In this document: piece by piece, positions 32,648-42,616 of the stretch
Layout: every line of letters begins with the position of its first letter
How positions within the stretch are numbered: position 1 is the stretch's first letter
Assembly: GCA_947497065.1 (NCBI GenBank)
Contig: CANMEQ010000001.1
Coordinates: forward strand, 386,208 to 450,207
Length of the DNA stretch: 64,000 nt
Source: an uncultured Paracoccaceae bacterium
GTDB lineage: Bacteria; Pseudomonadota; Alphaproteobacteria; Rhodobacterales; Rhodobacteraceae
Direction: 5' to 3'
Program-made: the position numbers and the translations under genes
Notes under the pieces: model-generated
What the model was told of the DNA's origin: nothing
Databases searched by the model: none
Seen by the model: the letters and a program-made list of their open reading frames with translations, nothing else

Positions 32648-33038
32648 AATATGGTTTCCTTTCCAAGCGGACCTGAGATGTCAGGACCCGCGGTGTGTTC
32701 CGCAGAGTGATTTCTGCGATACCCTTGAACTGGAGCGACAGGTGGATCTGGCAAAGCACGGATACTCGCGGTGCGGTTATGCTGCGTGTGCGAAAATCGG
32801 AAATTGTTTGGGACATGGGGGCGCGGAGAGTGCACTATTTCGCCATCCAACAGGCAAAAAATAGGCCTGAAAACAAAGCAATACGAAGATTAGCTCATGC
32901 TTCGCGTGAGATATTACATCATCTTCAACGGGGCGTGAGCCGGAGGCTGTACGGCAAAAAAAACGGGGACCGAAGCCCCCGTCTAAGTCTCGCCATCTAG
33001 GCTCATTCTAGTGTACCGCCCGGTATTCTGCCTGCGGC
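32648..33038. other. 390-bp gap between small peptide gene and nrdJ tail
   Basis: Apart from the terminator at 32956-32982 I see no convincing gene. The plus-strand frame through 32695-33000 lacks a ribosome site and family features. The upstream promoter of the 27-aa peptide would lie at its left end. Confidence 0.5.
32956..32982 (-). terminator. Rho-independent terminator of nrdJ
   Basis: On the minus strand ACGGGGGCTTCGGTCCCCGT forms a 6-bp stem with a GC-rich loop and is followed by eight T residues. It lies 165 bp after the annotated nrdJ TGA but only 57 bp after the TAG that ends the in-frame extension. Confidence 0.85.
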
Positions 33039-33146
33039 CTAGACGTCGCCGGAGGAGACCTCAGCCCCCTCGGGTTCGATGAAACGCGGCTTTTGCGTTT
33101 CGCCCAAAGCAACGGCTTTGGCAGCCGCTGCCTCGGGCTTGTTCGA
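33039..33146 (-). other. In-frame coding-like extension beyond the nrdJ TGA
   Basis: After the nrdJ TGA (33149-33147) the same frame stays open for 35 codons to TAG at 33041-33039. The residues run SNKPEAAAAKAV then ALGETQKPRFIEPEG then AEVSSGDV, with GC-rich third positions like the gene. It may be a former C-terminal tail cut off by a nonsense mutation, a readthrough tail, or chance. Confidence 0.5.
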
Positions 33147-36100
33147 TCAGCTACAGCCGGATGTCCCGCCGCAGGTGTTGCACTTCATGCAGGTGCCGTT
33201 GCGCACCAAGGTGAAGTTGCCGCATTCGCCGCAGGCTTCGCCCTCATAGCCTTGCATTTTGGCTTTGTCGCGGGCTGTCATGCTGACGGTGCCTGACGAT
33301 ACTGCGGTGGTGGCTTGCGCCATGCCGCCGCCGGCTGCGACTGCGGGAGCGATGGTTTCGATCGCTGTAGCCACATCGCCAGTGCCCGTGAACGCCACAG
33401 AGCCTGCGCCGCCCTGCAACACCACCAGATCGTTCGGCACGCGCTTGCGCAGGTAGCCGGTGGAGCTGATTTGTTTCAGAACTTCCAAGGACTTAGAGGC
33501 TGTTGTGTCGGACATCTCTTGGATGTTGGACACGCCTTCCTCTTCGCCGCGACCCAGATCATCGAAGGACGCGCCTTCGGGTTTGACGTGGGCCAGATCG
33601 GTGCGGTCGAGGTAGGACACGGCCAATTCGCGGAAGATATAGTCAAGGATCGAGGTCGCATTTTTGATGCTGTCGTTCCCTTGGACCATGCCAGCCGGTT
33701 CGAACTTGGTGAATGTGAAGGCATCAACGAATTCTTCGAGCGGCACACCGTATTGCAGACCGACGGAGACCGCGATCGCGAAGTTGTTCATCATGGCGCG
33801 GAAGCCCGCCCCCTCTTTGTGCATGTCGATGAAGATTTCGCCCAAGTTGCCGTCTTCGTATTCGCCGGTGCGCAGGTACACTTTGTGACCGCCCACGTTG
33901 GCTTTTTGGGTGTAGCCTTTGCGACGTTGAGGCATCTTCTCGCGGTGCGATTTGATGACCTCTTTGACGACGACCTTTTCGATGATCTTTTCGGCGATGA
34001 CCTGGGCTTTTTCCATGGTGTTGCCGGATTCGAGGATCTCGGCGGCTTCGTCATCGTCTTCGATCAAGGCGGCTGCCAGCGGCTGGGACAGTTTGGAGCC
34101 GTCACGGTAGAGTGCGTTGGCTTTGACGCCCATGGCCCATGACCGCTCGTACGCCTCTTGGCAGTCTTCGATGGTTGCATCGTTCGGCATGTTGATCGTT
34201 TTGGAGATCGCGCCGGAGATGAAGGATTGTGCCGCGGCCATCATGTCGATGTGGCTGTTGACGGACAAGAAACGCTTGCCCTTTTTGCCGCATGGGTTGG
34301 CGCAATCGAAGACCACGTAGTGCTCTTCTTTCAGGTGTGGTGCACCTTCGAGGGTCATCGTACCGCAGACGTGGTCGTTGGCGGCATCCACATCGGCTTT
34401 GGTGAAGCCCAAAGATTTCAGCAGGTCGAAGGTTGGATCGTTCAGCTTTTCAGCGGGAATGCCCAGCACGTCTTTGCAGAAGTCTTCGCCCAAGGTCCAT
34501 TGGTTGAAGACAAAGCGGATGTCGAAGGCGGATGGAAGCGCCGCTTCGATTTTGTCGATTTCCGCCTGACCAAAACCATGGCCCACAAGCGCGGTGTGGT
34601 TGATGCCCGGTGCGTTGCCCAAGGTGCCGTGGCCAACCGCGTAGGACACGATTTCTTCGGATTGGCTGGAGGAATAGCCCAATTTCGCCAAAGCCGCAGG
34701 CACGGATTGGTTGATGATTTTGAAGTATCCACCACCGGCGAGCTTCTTGAATTTTACCAGTGCGAAGTCTGGCTCGATGCCTGTTGTATCGCAATCCATA
34801 ACCAGACCGATGGTGCCTGTTGGCGCGATAACGGAGGTTTGCGCGTTGCGGTAGCCGTGAGTTTCGCCCAGTTTGAGGGCTTCATCCCAGCTGGACATGG
34901 CCAATTCGACCAGACGGCTGTCTGGGCAGCTGGCGTGGTCAAGCGGAACCGGTTTGATGGCGAGTTTTTCGTAACCGTCCGATGCGCCGTAAGCGGCATT
35001 GCGGTGGTTGCGGATGACGCGCAGCATGTGGTCGGCGTTTTTCTTGTAGCCCGGGAATGCGCCCAGCTCGCCCGCCATTTCAGCGGATGTTGCGTAGGAT
35101 ACGCCGGTCATGATGGCGGTCAGGGCGCCCGCCAAGGCGCGGCCTTCGTCGCTGTCGTAGCCGAGACCCATGTTCATCAGCAGGCCGCCGATGTTGGCAT
35201 AGCCCAGACCCAATGTACGGAAGTCGTAGGAGCGCTGCGCGATCTCTTTGGAGGGGAACTGCGCCATCATCACGGAGATTTCCAGTGTCACGGTCCACAG
35301 ACGCGAGGCGTGCATGTAGTCTTCGACTTGGAATTCACCGTCTTTGTAGAAGGTCAGCAGGTTCATGGAGGCCAGGTTACAGGCGGTGTCATCCAAGAAC
35401 ATGTATTCGGAACACGGGTTGGAGCCGCGGATTGCGCCGTCTTCGGGGCATGTGTGCCATGCGTTGACGGTGTCGTGGTACTGGATGCCCGGATCGGCAC
35501 AGGCCCAAGCGGCGTGGCCGACTTTTTCCCACAGGTCGCGGGCTTTGATGACTTTGGCCACTTCGCCGTTTTTGCGGTTGATCAACTTCCAGTTCGCGTC
35601 GTCTTCGACGGCTTTGAGGAAGGCATCTGTTACGCGGATGGAGTTGTTGGAGTTTTGACCGGAGACGGAATTGTAGGCCTCAGAATCCCAATCTGTGTCG
35701 TAGGTCGGGAATTCGATGGATGTGTGGCCCTGCTTTGCATAGTCCAGAACCCGCTTGACGTACGTCTCGGGGATCATGACCTTTTTGGCTTCGCGGATCG
35801 CTGTTTTCAGCTGGTCGTTTTTCTTTGGATCGTAGGCGTCCGCCTCGGCGCCGTCCCAGCCTTTGATCGCGTCAAAGATCAGGTTCAGCTTGGCTTCGTG
35901 CATTTTGGAACCAGCGACGATGGACGCCACTTTTTGTTCCTCGAGGACCTTCCAGTTGATGAATTCTTCGACATCTGGGTGGTCCGCATCAACGATGACC
36001 ATTTTCGCCGCACGGCGGGTTGTGCCGCCGGATTTGATCGCGCCAGCCGCGCGGTCGCCGATTTTCAGGAAGCCCATGAGGCCGGAGGATTTACCGCCGC

Positions 36101-36815
36101 CTGACAAAGGCTCGCCCTCGCCGCGCAAGGAGGAGAAGTTGGTGCCCGTGCCGGAGCCGTATTTGAACAAACGCGCCTCGCGGACCCAGAGATCCATAAT
36201 GCCGCCTTCGTTCACCAAATCATCATCCACGGACTGGATGAAGCAGGCGTGGGGCTGTGGGTGCTCGTATGAGGATTTAGACTTGGTCAGTTTGCCTGTC
36301 TTATAGTCCACATAGTGGTGGCCTTGGGCTGGGCCATCGATGCCGTAAGCCCAGTGCAGGCCTGTGTTAAACCACTGCGGGGAGTTCGGCGCGGCGCGCT
36401 GTGTGGCGAGCATATAGCGCATTTCGTCGAAATAGGTGCGCGCGTCTTCTTCAGTCGTGAAGTAGCCGCCTTTCCAGCCCCAGTATGTCCATGCGCCGGC
36501 CAAACGGTCGAAGACCTGTTTGGCGGATGTTTCGCCGTCCATGGTGGCGCCTTGTGCCGGGATGGAGCGCCAGAGGAACTCAGGGACGCCCTCTTCTTCG
36601 ACTTTGACTGTTGCGGATGGAACGCCAGCCTTGCGGAAGTATTTTTGGGCGATCACGTCGGAGGCCACTTGGCTCCAGGCGTCGGGGATTTCGCAATTGT
36701 CGAGTTTGAAAACAACGGTGCCATCTGGGTTCCGAATTTCAGACGTCGCGGATTTGAACCCGACCTCTGCGTATGCGTCTTTTCCAGATTTCGTAAAGTT
36801 GCGCTCGATTTTCAT
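33147..36815 (-). CDS. nrdJ: Adenosylcobalamin-dependent (class II) ribonucleoside-diphosphate reductase
   Basis: A 1222-residue class II reductase making deoxyribonucleotides with a B12-derived radical, without oxygen dependence. The active-site regions include [24 protein letters not shown], and the C-terminal tail has [20 protein letters not shown], a zinc/redox Cys cluster. Length matches the long alphaproteobacterial NrdJ type. The start [18 protein letters not shown] at 36815 is preferred to a frame start seven codons upstream. Upstream are a perfect NrdR-type palindrome and a DnaA box. The TGA stop is followed by an in-frame coding-like tail. The only RNR in the window; it ties DNA synthesis to cobalamin supply. 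Confidence 0.96.
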   Translation of the reverse strand: MKIERNFTKSGKDAYAEVGFKSATSEIRNPDGTVVFKLDNCEIPDAWSQVASDVIAQKYFRKAGVPSATVKVEEEGVPEFLWRSIPAQGATMDGETSAKQVFDRLAGAWTYWGWKGGYFTTEEDARTYFDEMRYMLATQRAAPNSPQWFNTGLHWAYGIDGPAQGHHYVDYKTGKLTKSKSSYEHPQPHACFIQSVDDDLVNEGGIMDLWVREARLFKYGSGTGTNFSSLRGEGEPLSGGGKSSGLMGFLKIGDRAAGAIKSGGTTRRAAKMVIVDADHPDVEEFINWKVLEEQKVASIVAGSKMHEAKLNLIFDAIKGWDGAEADAYDPKKNDQLKTAIREAKKVMIPETYVKRVLDYAKQGHTSIEFPTYDTDWDSEAYNSVSGQNSNNSIRVTDAFLKAVEDDANWKLINRKNGEVAKVIKARDLWEKVGHAAWACADPGIQYHDTVNAWHTCPEDGAIRGSNPCSEYMFLDDTACNLASMNLLTFYKDGEFQVEDYMHASRLWTVTLEISVMMAQFPSKEIAQRSYDFRTLGLGYANIGGLLMNMGLGYDSDEGRALAGALTAIMTGVSYATSAEMAGELGAFPGYKKNADHMLRVIRNHRNAAYGASDGYEKLAIKPVPLDHASCPDSRLVELAMSSWDEALKLGETHGYRNAQTSVIAPTGTIGLVMDCDTTGIEPDFALVKFKKLAGGGYFKIINQSVPAALAKLGYSSSQSEEIVSYAVGHGTLGNAPGINHTALVGHGFGQAEIDKIEAALPSAFDIRFVFNQWTLGEDFCKDVLGIPAEKLNDPTFDLLKSLGFTKADVDAANDHVCGTMTLEGAPHLKEEHYVVFDCANPCGKKGKRFLSVNSHIDMMAAAQSFISGAISKTINMPNDATIEDCQEAYERSWAMGVKANALYRDGSKLSQPLAAALIEDDDEAAEILESGNTMEKAQVIAEKIIEKVVVKEVIKSHREKMPQRRKGYTQKANVGGHKVYLRTGEYEDGNLGEIFIDMHKEGAGFRAMMNNFAIAVSVGLQYGVPLEEFVDAFTFTKFEPAGMVQGNDSIKNATSILDYIFRELAVSYLDRTDLAHVKPEGASFDDLGRGEEEGVSNIQEMSDTTASKSLEVLKQISSTGYLRKRVPNDLVVLQGGAGSVAFTGTGDVATAIETIAPAVAAGGGMAQATTAVSSGTVSMTARDKAKMQGYEGEACGECGNFTLVRNGTCMKCNTCGGTSGCS

Positions 36816-37007
36816 CGCGTGTGTGCCCCTGTCCATTTGTGGCTGTCGTTGCAGCCTGTTTTAGCTTGGTCTGATCTGAGATCAGATCTTCGAACTGGGG
36901 TGGCATGACAGTGATAGACACGTGGATTGGTTCGGCCAAAGCCGCTTCAAACCTTCAGATTGTGCTCAGCACCCTGAAATTAGAAATATGTCCCTCACTG
37001 GTTCATA

Positions 37008-37021
37008 CACTACATGTAGTG
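37008..37021. promoter_or_regulatory. NrdR-box-like palindrome
   Basis: CACTACATGTAGTG is a perfect 14-bp palindrome matching the NrdR-box pattern ACAC-W-A-N-AT-N-T-W-GTGT. NrdR boxes usually come in pairs about 31 bp apart centre to centre; at that distance (37038-37053) only a degenerate site beginning GCACAAC is present. It lies about 190 bp upstream of the nrdJ start. Confidence 0.65.
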
Positions 37022-37256
37022 CTGCCGTTCCCAGTGCGCACAACTTGACGCATCTACACCTAGGGGGTCAACGAATTTTTTACCCTAAATATGGTTTTAA
37101 TCTGCTTGACCGAAGCAATCGAGAATCGCGCTGCAATCCGTCCCCGATTCTCCCTCAGACTTGCACACAGGGGCGAAAAAAATATCCACTTTCGCATCCT
37201 GCGAAAAACCTAATGTTTGCGCAGAGCTACGTTAAAAAGTTCACCAAACACATGAG

Positions 37257-37265
37257 TTATCCACA
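37257..37265 (+). promoter_or_regulatory. Consensus DnaA box
   Basis: TTATCCACA is an exact DnaA box. A degenerate partner ATATCCACT lies at 37182-37190. DnaA regulates nrd genes in some bacteria, so a link between replication initiation and nrdJ expression is plausible. Confidence 0.5.
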
Positions 37266-37358
37266 TCGCTCTGGCGCCAGCGCTTAACGATTTTTTAGGA
37301 ACTTGTGTGAAACGGAAACTGTGTCACTGTGGTCACGTGGACGTTGGAGGCCAGCACA

Positions 37359-37820
37359 ATGCGCAAAGCTGCAATCGGAGTGTTTTTTGCGGTAGCGGCC
37401 TGTGCCCCACCACAAGACTTGGTGCCTGTGGTATCAGGTGCGGGCCCTGCCGAAGGGGCGGCGCAGGCTTATTTTAAGGCCTATCCCGGACATTTCTTCG
37501 AGGCAGCCGCCGCCGTTTGCACCCAGCCGGGGCAAGAGCTTGTGCGGCCGGACGCCCATGAAGTGCGCTGCGAATCTTTTCCGACGCCTGAAGTGGCCGC
37601 GGCCCTGATTCTTCAATTTGATGGGACGGTGGAAGCCTTGCCCCAATTCGTCATCGCGTTTCGCGGCGCGAACGACAGTGCGGGCTATCTGGTCACCGCA
37701 GACAGTTATATCCGAGTTCCGCAAAAATCAGGCACTGCACAACAGTTGCGCTTTCCCGATGATGAAATGACTGAGAATTTCAAAACCTTGCTCGAACAAG
37801 CAGGCGGCCGCCCCCTTTAA
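37359..37820 (+). CDS. Hypothetical lipoprotein
   Basis: A 153-residue protein starting MRKAAIGVFFAVAACAPPQD; the AVAAC lipobox predicts lipidation at about Cys15 and anchoring in an envelope membrane. The mature part (AQAYFKAYPGHFFEAAAAVC to FKTLLEQAGG) matches no family I recognise; two further Cys (near residues 54 and 70) could form a disulfide. ATG 37359 has GGAGG upstream. It is divergent from nrdJ and precedes tRNA-Pro on the other strand. Confidence 0.65.
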   Translation: MRKAAIGVFFAVAACAPPQDLVPVVSGAGPAEGAAQAYFKAYPGHFFEAAAAVCTQPGQELVRPDAHEVRCESFPTPEVAAALILQFDGTVEALPQFVIAFRGANDSAGYLVTADSYIRVPQKSGTAQQLRFPDDEMTENFKTLLEQAGGRPL

Positions 37821-37852
37821 GGAGACGGCCAGCTTGATCAACTAAGTTGAAG

Positions 37853-37929
37853 TGGTCGGGGCGAGAAGATTCGAACTTCCGACCCCCTGTACCCAAAACA
37901 GGTGCGCTACCAGGCTGCGCCACGCCCCG
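37853..37929 (-). tRNA. tRNA-Pro (anticodon TGG)
   Basis: On the minus strand the acceptor CGGGGCG (37929-37923) pairs with CGCCCCG (37863-37857), followed by discriminator A and an encoded CCA (37855-37853). The anticodon loop TTTGGGT carries TGG, flanked by the CCTGT/ACAGG stem, and the T loop reads GTTCGAATC. It decodes CCA and probably other proline codons. Confidence 0.95.
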
Positions 37930-37987
37930 ACTGAGCGCTGATCTAAGGCCTGTAGCGCGGGATGAAAAGACCTAATTTACGTTTTTT

Positions 37988-38473
37988 TCAATTCTCTGAA
38001 CATGACCACGCAACATCCCCTAAAACACTGGGGTGTTGGACCTCATCACCGACTTGCAGACCGAGACGTTCGGCCATGCCACCGTTGATTTCGAACACAT
38101 ATTGAATCTCTGTGCCGCCAAAAATCGGTGTTTCGTCCAGTGGAACGGCCATAGAATGAATGTGATCGACGATTCCATCGGCACCGATGAAAATCATGTC
38201 CAAGGGAATCAATGTGTTGCGCATCCAGAAGCTGACGCGCTGGGGACGTTCGAACACAAAAAGCATCCCCGCCAGCGGATCCATCTGTTCGACAAACATC
38301 AAACCCTGCGCGCGTTCAGACTGATCGTCGGCGACAGTGGCGTCAAACCGGACAGTTCCAAATTCACCGCGCATAGAAAAGGCATCCGCAGAACACTCCG
38401 CGAATGCCGGTGTGGCGTAGGCAGCCAAGACTGCGCAAACCGATGCTATTTTCGTGAAACGGCTGTTTCCCAT
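37988..38473 (-). CDS. DUF192 family secreted protein
   Basis: A 161-residue protein with a signal peptide (MGNSRFTKIASVCAVLAAYATPAFAE, cleavage near residue 25) and a DUF192 domain containing RAQGLMFVEQMDPLAGMLFVFERP and MRNTLIPLDMIFIGADG. Function of the family is not settled. The start overlaps the preceding cold-shock gene by 28 bp, so the pair is probably translationally coupled. Confidence 0.88.
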   Translation of the reverse strand: MGNSRFTKIASVCAVLAAYATPAFAECSADAFSMRGEFGTVRFDATVADDQSERAQGLMFVEQMDPLAGMLFVFERPQRVSFWMRNTLIPLDMIFIGADGIVDHIHSMAVPLDETPIFGGTEIQYVFEINGGMAERLGLQVGDEVQHPSVLGDVAWSCSEN

Positions 38474-38976
38474 GGCAAAACCTCTGCTGCCATCAGCCCA
38501 CGTTTACCTTCGATGGCCCGCAGCGCGATGGCTTCACCGGGCAGCAAATCAGCCAGCCCCGCCAGACGCAAGACTTCGACATGCACAAACACGTCAGCGT
38601 CAGAGCCAAACGTATTGGCAAAGCCAAAGCCTTTGCCCTTGTCGAACCATTTCACACGCGCGGGTTCAATTGGGGCCGCTGCGATGATTTCGGGGTCAAA
38701 TTCGGCGAAGTCCGCCAAATCCGCAGTGGCAGCGCCGCTGGAGTGATCAATCGTCAGAACTTCGGACGCTTGTAGCCCGCGCCCTGTGCTGACGACAGTC
38801 ACTGTAATCGCTGTGCCCTCCGCAACGGAACTTTGCCCGTAGTTGCGCAAGACGTTTGCGTGGAGAAGAATGTCCGGACCGCCTTCGTCCGCGACGATGA
38901 AGCCGAAGCCCTTTGTCGGGTCAAACCACTTCACGTGACCACCCATTGGATAGCCGTCGTTTTCTATTTCGTTCAT
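38446..38976 (-). CDS. Cold-shock protein with two CSD domains
   Basis: A 176-residue protein with two cold-shock domains: VKWFDPTKGFGFIV and ILLHANV (about residues 15-45), then VKWFDKGKGFGFAN and VFVHVEVL (about residues 108-140). Both RNP1 and RNP2 motifs are intact in both domains, joined by a linker of about 30 residues. It likely binds single-stranded RNA or DNA. ATG 38976 is preceded by AAGGA. Upstream of DUF192 in one unit. Confidence 0.9.
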   Translation of the reverse strand: MNEIENDGYPMGGHVKWFDPTKGFGFIVADEGGPDILLHANVLRNYGQSSVAEGTAITVTVVSTGRGLQASEVLTIDHSSGAATADLADFAEFDPEIIAAAPIEPARVKWFDKGKGFGFANTFGSDADVFVHVEVLRLAGLADLLPGEAIALRAIEGKRGLMAAEVLPWETAVSRK

Positions 38977-39101
38977 ATTGCTCGTCCTTGTCCGCGCGTT
39001 CCCCAAAAACAACGCAGACGGTTCCCATCTGGCGCAATCGTGAACGCGCAAACGCCAGAATACAAGCGTCTGAACGGCGTAACTTTCACGAAGCGTGAAA
39101 T

Positions 39102-39722
39102 TTATGGGTTCAAACGGTCAATTTTCCAAGGGTCCCCTCGCCCTTCCCGCGACCAGCGGAACCGATCATGCAACCGGAAGTCGCCATCGGCCCAAAATTC
39201 GATTTCGACCGGAGAGATTCGGAATCCGCCCCAAAATGGTGGGCGGTCTGGGTTTGCCCCTTGGGCTGCCGTCACTTTTGCGACCTCGGCCACGAGGGCT
39301 GCGCGCGAAGACAGCGGTCGGCTTTGTTTGGACGCCCACGCCCCGAGCCTGCTTTTGAGGCTCCGGGAATTGAAATAGGCATCGGCCTGCGGCCCGTCTT
39401 CGCGGCTGATTGTGCCCCGCACCCGGATTTGGCGGCGCAAGGATTTCCAATGCATCACAAAGGCGGCCTTGCCTGCGCTGTCCAGCTCTTGGGCCTTTTG
39501 GCTTTCATAGTTGGTGTAAAAGACGAAGGCCCCGTCACCAGCGCCGAGTGTTTCGATGTCTTTCAACAAAACCATCCGTGCATTGGGCATGCCATTTTGA
39601 TCGACCGTGGAAAGCGCGATGGCGTTGGGGTCGTTGATCTCGGCGGTTTCCGCCTCGGCCAACCAAGATTTCGCAATCTCGAAGGGGTCATCGCCCGCAA
39701 ATTTGCCTTTTCGGTCTGCCAT
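39102..39722 (-). CDS. pdxH: Pyridoxamine 5'-phosphate oxidase
   Basis: A 206-residue FMN enzyme that oxidises pyridoxamine/pyridoxine phosphate to [41 protein letters not shown]-like [16 protein letters not shown] and the C-terminal signature region [17 protein letters not shown] are diagnostic. The ATG at 39722 gives the family start [17 protein letters not shown]; the longer frame upstream is rejected. Divergent from fabI. Confidence 0.94.
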   Translation of the reverse strand: MADRKGKFAGDDPFEIAKSWLAEAETAEINDPNAIALSTVDQNGMPNARMVLLKDIETLGAGDGAFVFYTNYESQKAQELDSAGKAAFVMHWKSLRRQIRVRGTISREDGPQADAYFNSRSLKSRLGAWASKQSRPLSSRAALVAEVAKVTAAQGANPDRPPFWGGFRISPVEIEFWADGDFRLHDRFRWSREGRGDPWKIDRLNP

Positions 39723-39895
39723 GGTCTGTCCTGTCTTTTTAGAGGTTTGTCCAAAGGTGGGGTTTGGGCGTGCAAGGTCAAGCCTGATCTGCGCTAGCGC
39801 GGGCTGCGCGTTAGGTGGCTTGAAGCAACAGCAGCAATCCCCTAAACGGGTTCCTAACATAAGCGCCGTAAGCAGGCGGTACGAAAGGGACTGAT

Positions 39896-40708
39896 ATGTC
39901 ATCCAATTTGATGCAGGGAAAGCGCGGCCTGATTATGGGCCTTGCGAATGATAAATCCATCGCATGGGGGATTGCCAAGGCGCTGTCAGAAGCCGGTGCC
40001 GAATTGGCGTTTTCGTATCAAGGGGATGCGTTGAAAAAACGTGTTGGCCCATTGGCGGAAAAGCTGGGGTCGGACATGGTGCTGCCTTGTGACGTGACCG
40101 ATGAGGCCTCCATCGATGCCCTATTTGAGGACATCAAAGAGAAGTGGGGCAACATTGACTTCATCGTGCATGCGATTGGTTTTTCTGACAAAAACGAACT
40201 TCGTGGACGGTACGTAGACACAAGCCGCGATAACTTCACAATGACCATGGACGTGTCTGTGTATTCGTTCACATCTGTGATGCAGCGCGCAGAGAAATTG
40301 ATGAACCCTGGCGCCTCGGCGATCACACTGACCTACTATGGTGCAGAACGGATTATGCCCCATTACAACGTCATGGGTGTGGCGAAAGCGGCCCTTGAAG
40401 CATCGGTTCGCTATTTGGCCGAGGATTTGGGCAAGGACGGCATTCGCGTGAACGCCATCTCTGCGGGCCCGATCAAAACGCTGGCCGCGTCTGGCATTGG
40501 CGACTTCCGCTATATTTTGAAGTGGAACGAATATAACTCTCCGCTGCGCAAAAACGTCAGCATTGATGAGGTTGGCGGGTCTGCATTGTACCTGCTGTCC
40601 GACCTGAGCAGCGGCGTGACCGGTGAAACACACCACGTTGATGCCGGTTACCACGTTGTCGGCATGAAAGCGGTTGATGCGCCTGATATGTCGCCGAATA
40701 AAGGGTGA
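39896..40708 (+). CDS. fabI: Enoyl-[acyl-carrier-protein] reductase (NADH)
   Basis: A 270-residue SDR-family enoyl-ACP reductase, the last step of each fatty acid elongation cycle. [16 protein letters not shown] (residues 15-30) is the FabI-type nucleotide-binding motif, and the catalytic Tyr/Lys pair lies in [26 protein letters not shown] closes the substrate loop. Triclosan target family. Confidence 0.95.
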   Translation: MSSNLMQGKRGLIMGLANDKSIAWGIAKALSEAGAELAFSYQGDALKKRVGPLAEKLGSDMVLPCDVTDEASIDALFEDIKEKWGNIDFIVHAIGFSDKNELRGRYVDTSRDNFTMTMDVSVYSFTSVMQRAEKLMNPGASAITLTYYGAERIMPHYNVMGVAKAALEASVRYLAEDLGKDGIRVNAISAGPIKTLAASGIGDFRYILKWNEYNSPLRKNVSIDEVGGSALYLLSDLSSGVTGETHHVDAGYHVVGMKAVDAPDMSPNKG

Positions 40709-40762
40709 TCCAGCCGCGCTGCGATTTGACTTCAACACCGACTACACAAAGAGGCTGACACC

Positions 40763-41281
40763 ATGACAGACCGCCTGCCCCACGAAAAAGGGTTTCACAT
40801 CTCTTGGGACCAATTGCACCGCGATAGCCGCGCACTTGCGTGGCGGCTGGACGGGAAAGGCCCCGACAATGGCGCGTGGAAAGCTGTTGTTGCGATCACA
40901 CGTGGGGGCATGGCCCCTGCGATGATTATCGCCCGCGAACTGGATATTCGAACTGTCGATACGATTTCAGTGAAATCCTATTATTCCGGTGGTGGTCAGG
41001 CCGATCAACGCCGTGAAGCGCAGGTGCTAAAGTCACCTGACGCGGAGATGATGGGTGATGGCACAGGTATTCTGATCATCGATGATCTGGTCGACAGTGG
41101 TAAGACATTGGAGCTGGTGCGTAAGCTTTACCCGAACGCACATTTTGCCACGGTCTATGCCAAGCCTGAAGGCGAGCCGCAGGTCGACACGTTTATCACA
41201 GGCGTTTCGCAAGATACGTGGATTTTCTTCCCGTGGGACATGGCATTGCAATATGTCGAGCCCTATCGCGGAAAAGACTAG
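40763..41281 (+). CDS. gpt: Xanthine-guanine phosphoribosyltransferase
   Basis: A 172-residue type I PRTase. [17 protein letters not shown] (about residues 96-112) is the PRPP-binding motif. The overall length and [14 protein letters not shown] tail match Gpt, which salvages guanine and xanthine. It follows fabI by 54 bp. Confidence 0.9.
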   Translation: MTDRLPHEKGFHISWDQLHRDSRALAWRLDGKGPDNGAWKAVVAITRGGMAPAMIIARELDIRTVDTISVKSYYSGGGQADQRREAQVLKSPDAEMMGDGTGILIIDDLVDSGKTLELVRKLYPNAHFATVYAKPEGEPQVDTFITGVSQDTWIFFPWDMALQYVEPYRGKD

Positions 41282-41374
41282 ACGCGGGTCTGGGCTTGGG
41301 GAACAGTGGTTGTGTTGGGGATGAGGCTAAAACCGCACCCCTGACACAGGACATTTCCCAAGATCGAGACGACC

Positions 41375-42550
41375 ATGCATCTCCCCCGTACAGCCGCTAC
41401 ATTTTCGCCCCCTGTTATGGAGGCACGGCGTTGGTTGGACGGGGTCGATTTTAGCGACCTTCCTCTGATCAACGTCAGCCAAGCCGCCCCGGTTGACCCG
41501 CCGCCCTTAGCGATGCGTCAAGCTATGGCACAGATGATTGTCGAGGATGACGAGACCCATCTGTACGGGCCTGTTTTGGGGCTGCCTGCCCTGCGCGCGC
41601 AAGTGGCACAGGATTGGTCACAAGCGTATGGCGGTGAGATTTCGTCTGAAAACGTTGCCATTACATCGGGTTGCAATCAGGCGTTCACAGCCGCCATTTC
41701 AACGCTGTGCGCCGAAGGGGACGAGGTGATCGTACCGGTGCCCTATTATTTCAATCACCGCATGTGGTTGGATATGGCTGGGGTGCTGTCTGTCCCTCTT
41801 CCCCCGTCTGACGGATTGATCCCCAATGCGAACGATGCGGCGTCTTTGATCACCGATCGGACCCGCGCAATTGTTTTGGTGACCCCAAACAACCCAGGCG
41901 GCGTGGAATATCCTGCAGCGACGGTCGAAGAATTTGCAGCCCTCGCACGCGCGCGCGGGATTGCCTTGATTGTTGATGAAACCTACCGAGATTTTGACAG
42001 CCGTGTGGGTGCACCGCATAAATTATTCCAATACCCTCAATGGGATGACACGCTGATCCAGCTTTATTCGTTTTCAAAGGCGTACCGCCTGACGGGCCAC
42101 CGTGTGGGCGCGATGGTGGCAAGCCCGCAGCGTCTCAAAGAGGTTGAAAAGTTTCTCGACACGGTCACTATTTGCCCCAACCAGCTGGGGCAGCGGGCCG
42201 CGCTTTGGGGGATGCAAAACCTGTCCGACTGGCTGGCCGGAGAGCGGCTGGAGATTTTGGACCGTCGTGCCGCGATTGAGGAGCAAATTCCAAGGTTGGC
42301 AGCCACGGGATGGATTTTGGAAGGGTGTGGTGCCTATTTTGCCTACCTGAAGCATCCGTTCGACATCCCGTCTGATGCCTTGGCACAAAAGCTGGTGCGC
42401 GAGGCCGGTGTGTTGACCCTGCCTGGGACCATGTTCATGCCCGATGGCGGCGGAACACAGCATCTGCGGGTTGCCTTTGCCAATGTGGATCGGGCCGGAA
42501 TAACGGAATTGTTCGACCGATTGGTCGCATTCACCAGCCAACAGGCGTGA
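41375..42550 (+). CDS. PLP-dependent aminotransferase, class I/II
   Basis: A 391-residue fold-type I enzyme with TPNNPGGVEYP, IVDETYRDF and SFSKAYRLTGHRVGAM (internal-aldimine Lys near residue 232). It is distinct from the 21951 enzyme. Substrate unknown. The start MHLPRTAATFSPPVMEARRW is at 41375; ppiD begins 66 bp downstream. Confidence 0.88.
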   Translation: MHLPRTAATFSPPVMEARRWLDGVDFSDLPLINVSQAAPVDPPPLAMRQAMAQMIVEDDETHLYGPVLGLPALRAQVAQDWSQAYGGEISSENVAITSGCNQAFTAAISTLCAEGDEVIVPVPYYFNHRMWLDMAGVLSVPLPPSDGLIPNANDAASLITDRTRAIVLVTPNNPGGVEYPAATVEEFAALARARGIALIVDETYRDFDSRVGAPHKLFQYPQWDDTLIQLYSFSKAYRLTGHRVGAMVASPQRLKEVEKFLDTVTICPNQLGQRAALWGMQNLSDWLAGERLEILDRRAAIEEQIPRLAATGWILEGCGAYFAYLKHPFDIPSDALAQKLVREAGVLTLPGTMFMPDGGGTQHLRVAFANVDRAGITELFDRLVAFTSQQA

Positions 42551-42616
42551 CATCCGCTTGCACCCTGCTGCGCAGCCGCCTATTCAGTTAAAAACATGAA
42601 TTTAGGGCGGTGAACC

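Larger units (their letters stand above)
36816..37358. promoter_or_regulatory. 540-bp regulatory region upstream of nrdJ
   Basis: No gene is seen. The gap holds the NrdR palindrome (37008-37021), a DnaA box (37257-37265), a GAGAATCG-N16-CGATTCTC dyad (37121-37152) and a TTTCGCA-TCC-TGCGAAA dyad (37190-37206). It serves divergent nrdJ (minus) and the lipoprotein (plus). I found no cobalamin riboswitch B12-box in it. Confidence 0.7.

Noticed and set aside
33147-33149. Selenocysteine at the nrdJ TGA
   Set aside because: The TGA follows a GCS sequence and short hairpins follow it (GGCAG/CTGCC, AAAGC/GCTTT), but they do not resemble a bacterial SECIS element, no sel genes are in view, and class II RNR tails use Cys. 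A lost or read-through stop is simpler.
34158-36104. 648-codon open frame on the plus strand opposite nrdJ
   Set aside because: It is the mirror of a GC-rich real gene; its product (His/Phe/Val/Gly-rich) matches no family and it has no ribosome site. Similar long shadows lie opposite guaB (658-1593), zwf (7170-8315) and enolase (30849-31865).
36816-37358. Replication origin
   Set aside because: Only one exact DnaA box and one weak one, no AT-rich unwinding element and no origin-linked neighbours such as hemE, dnaA or parAB.
36816-37358. Cobalamin riboswitch before nrdJ
   Set aside because: I looked for a B12-box-like GCCACTG and the long conserved folding pattern and did not find them here or before the cobalamin genes.
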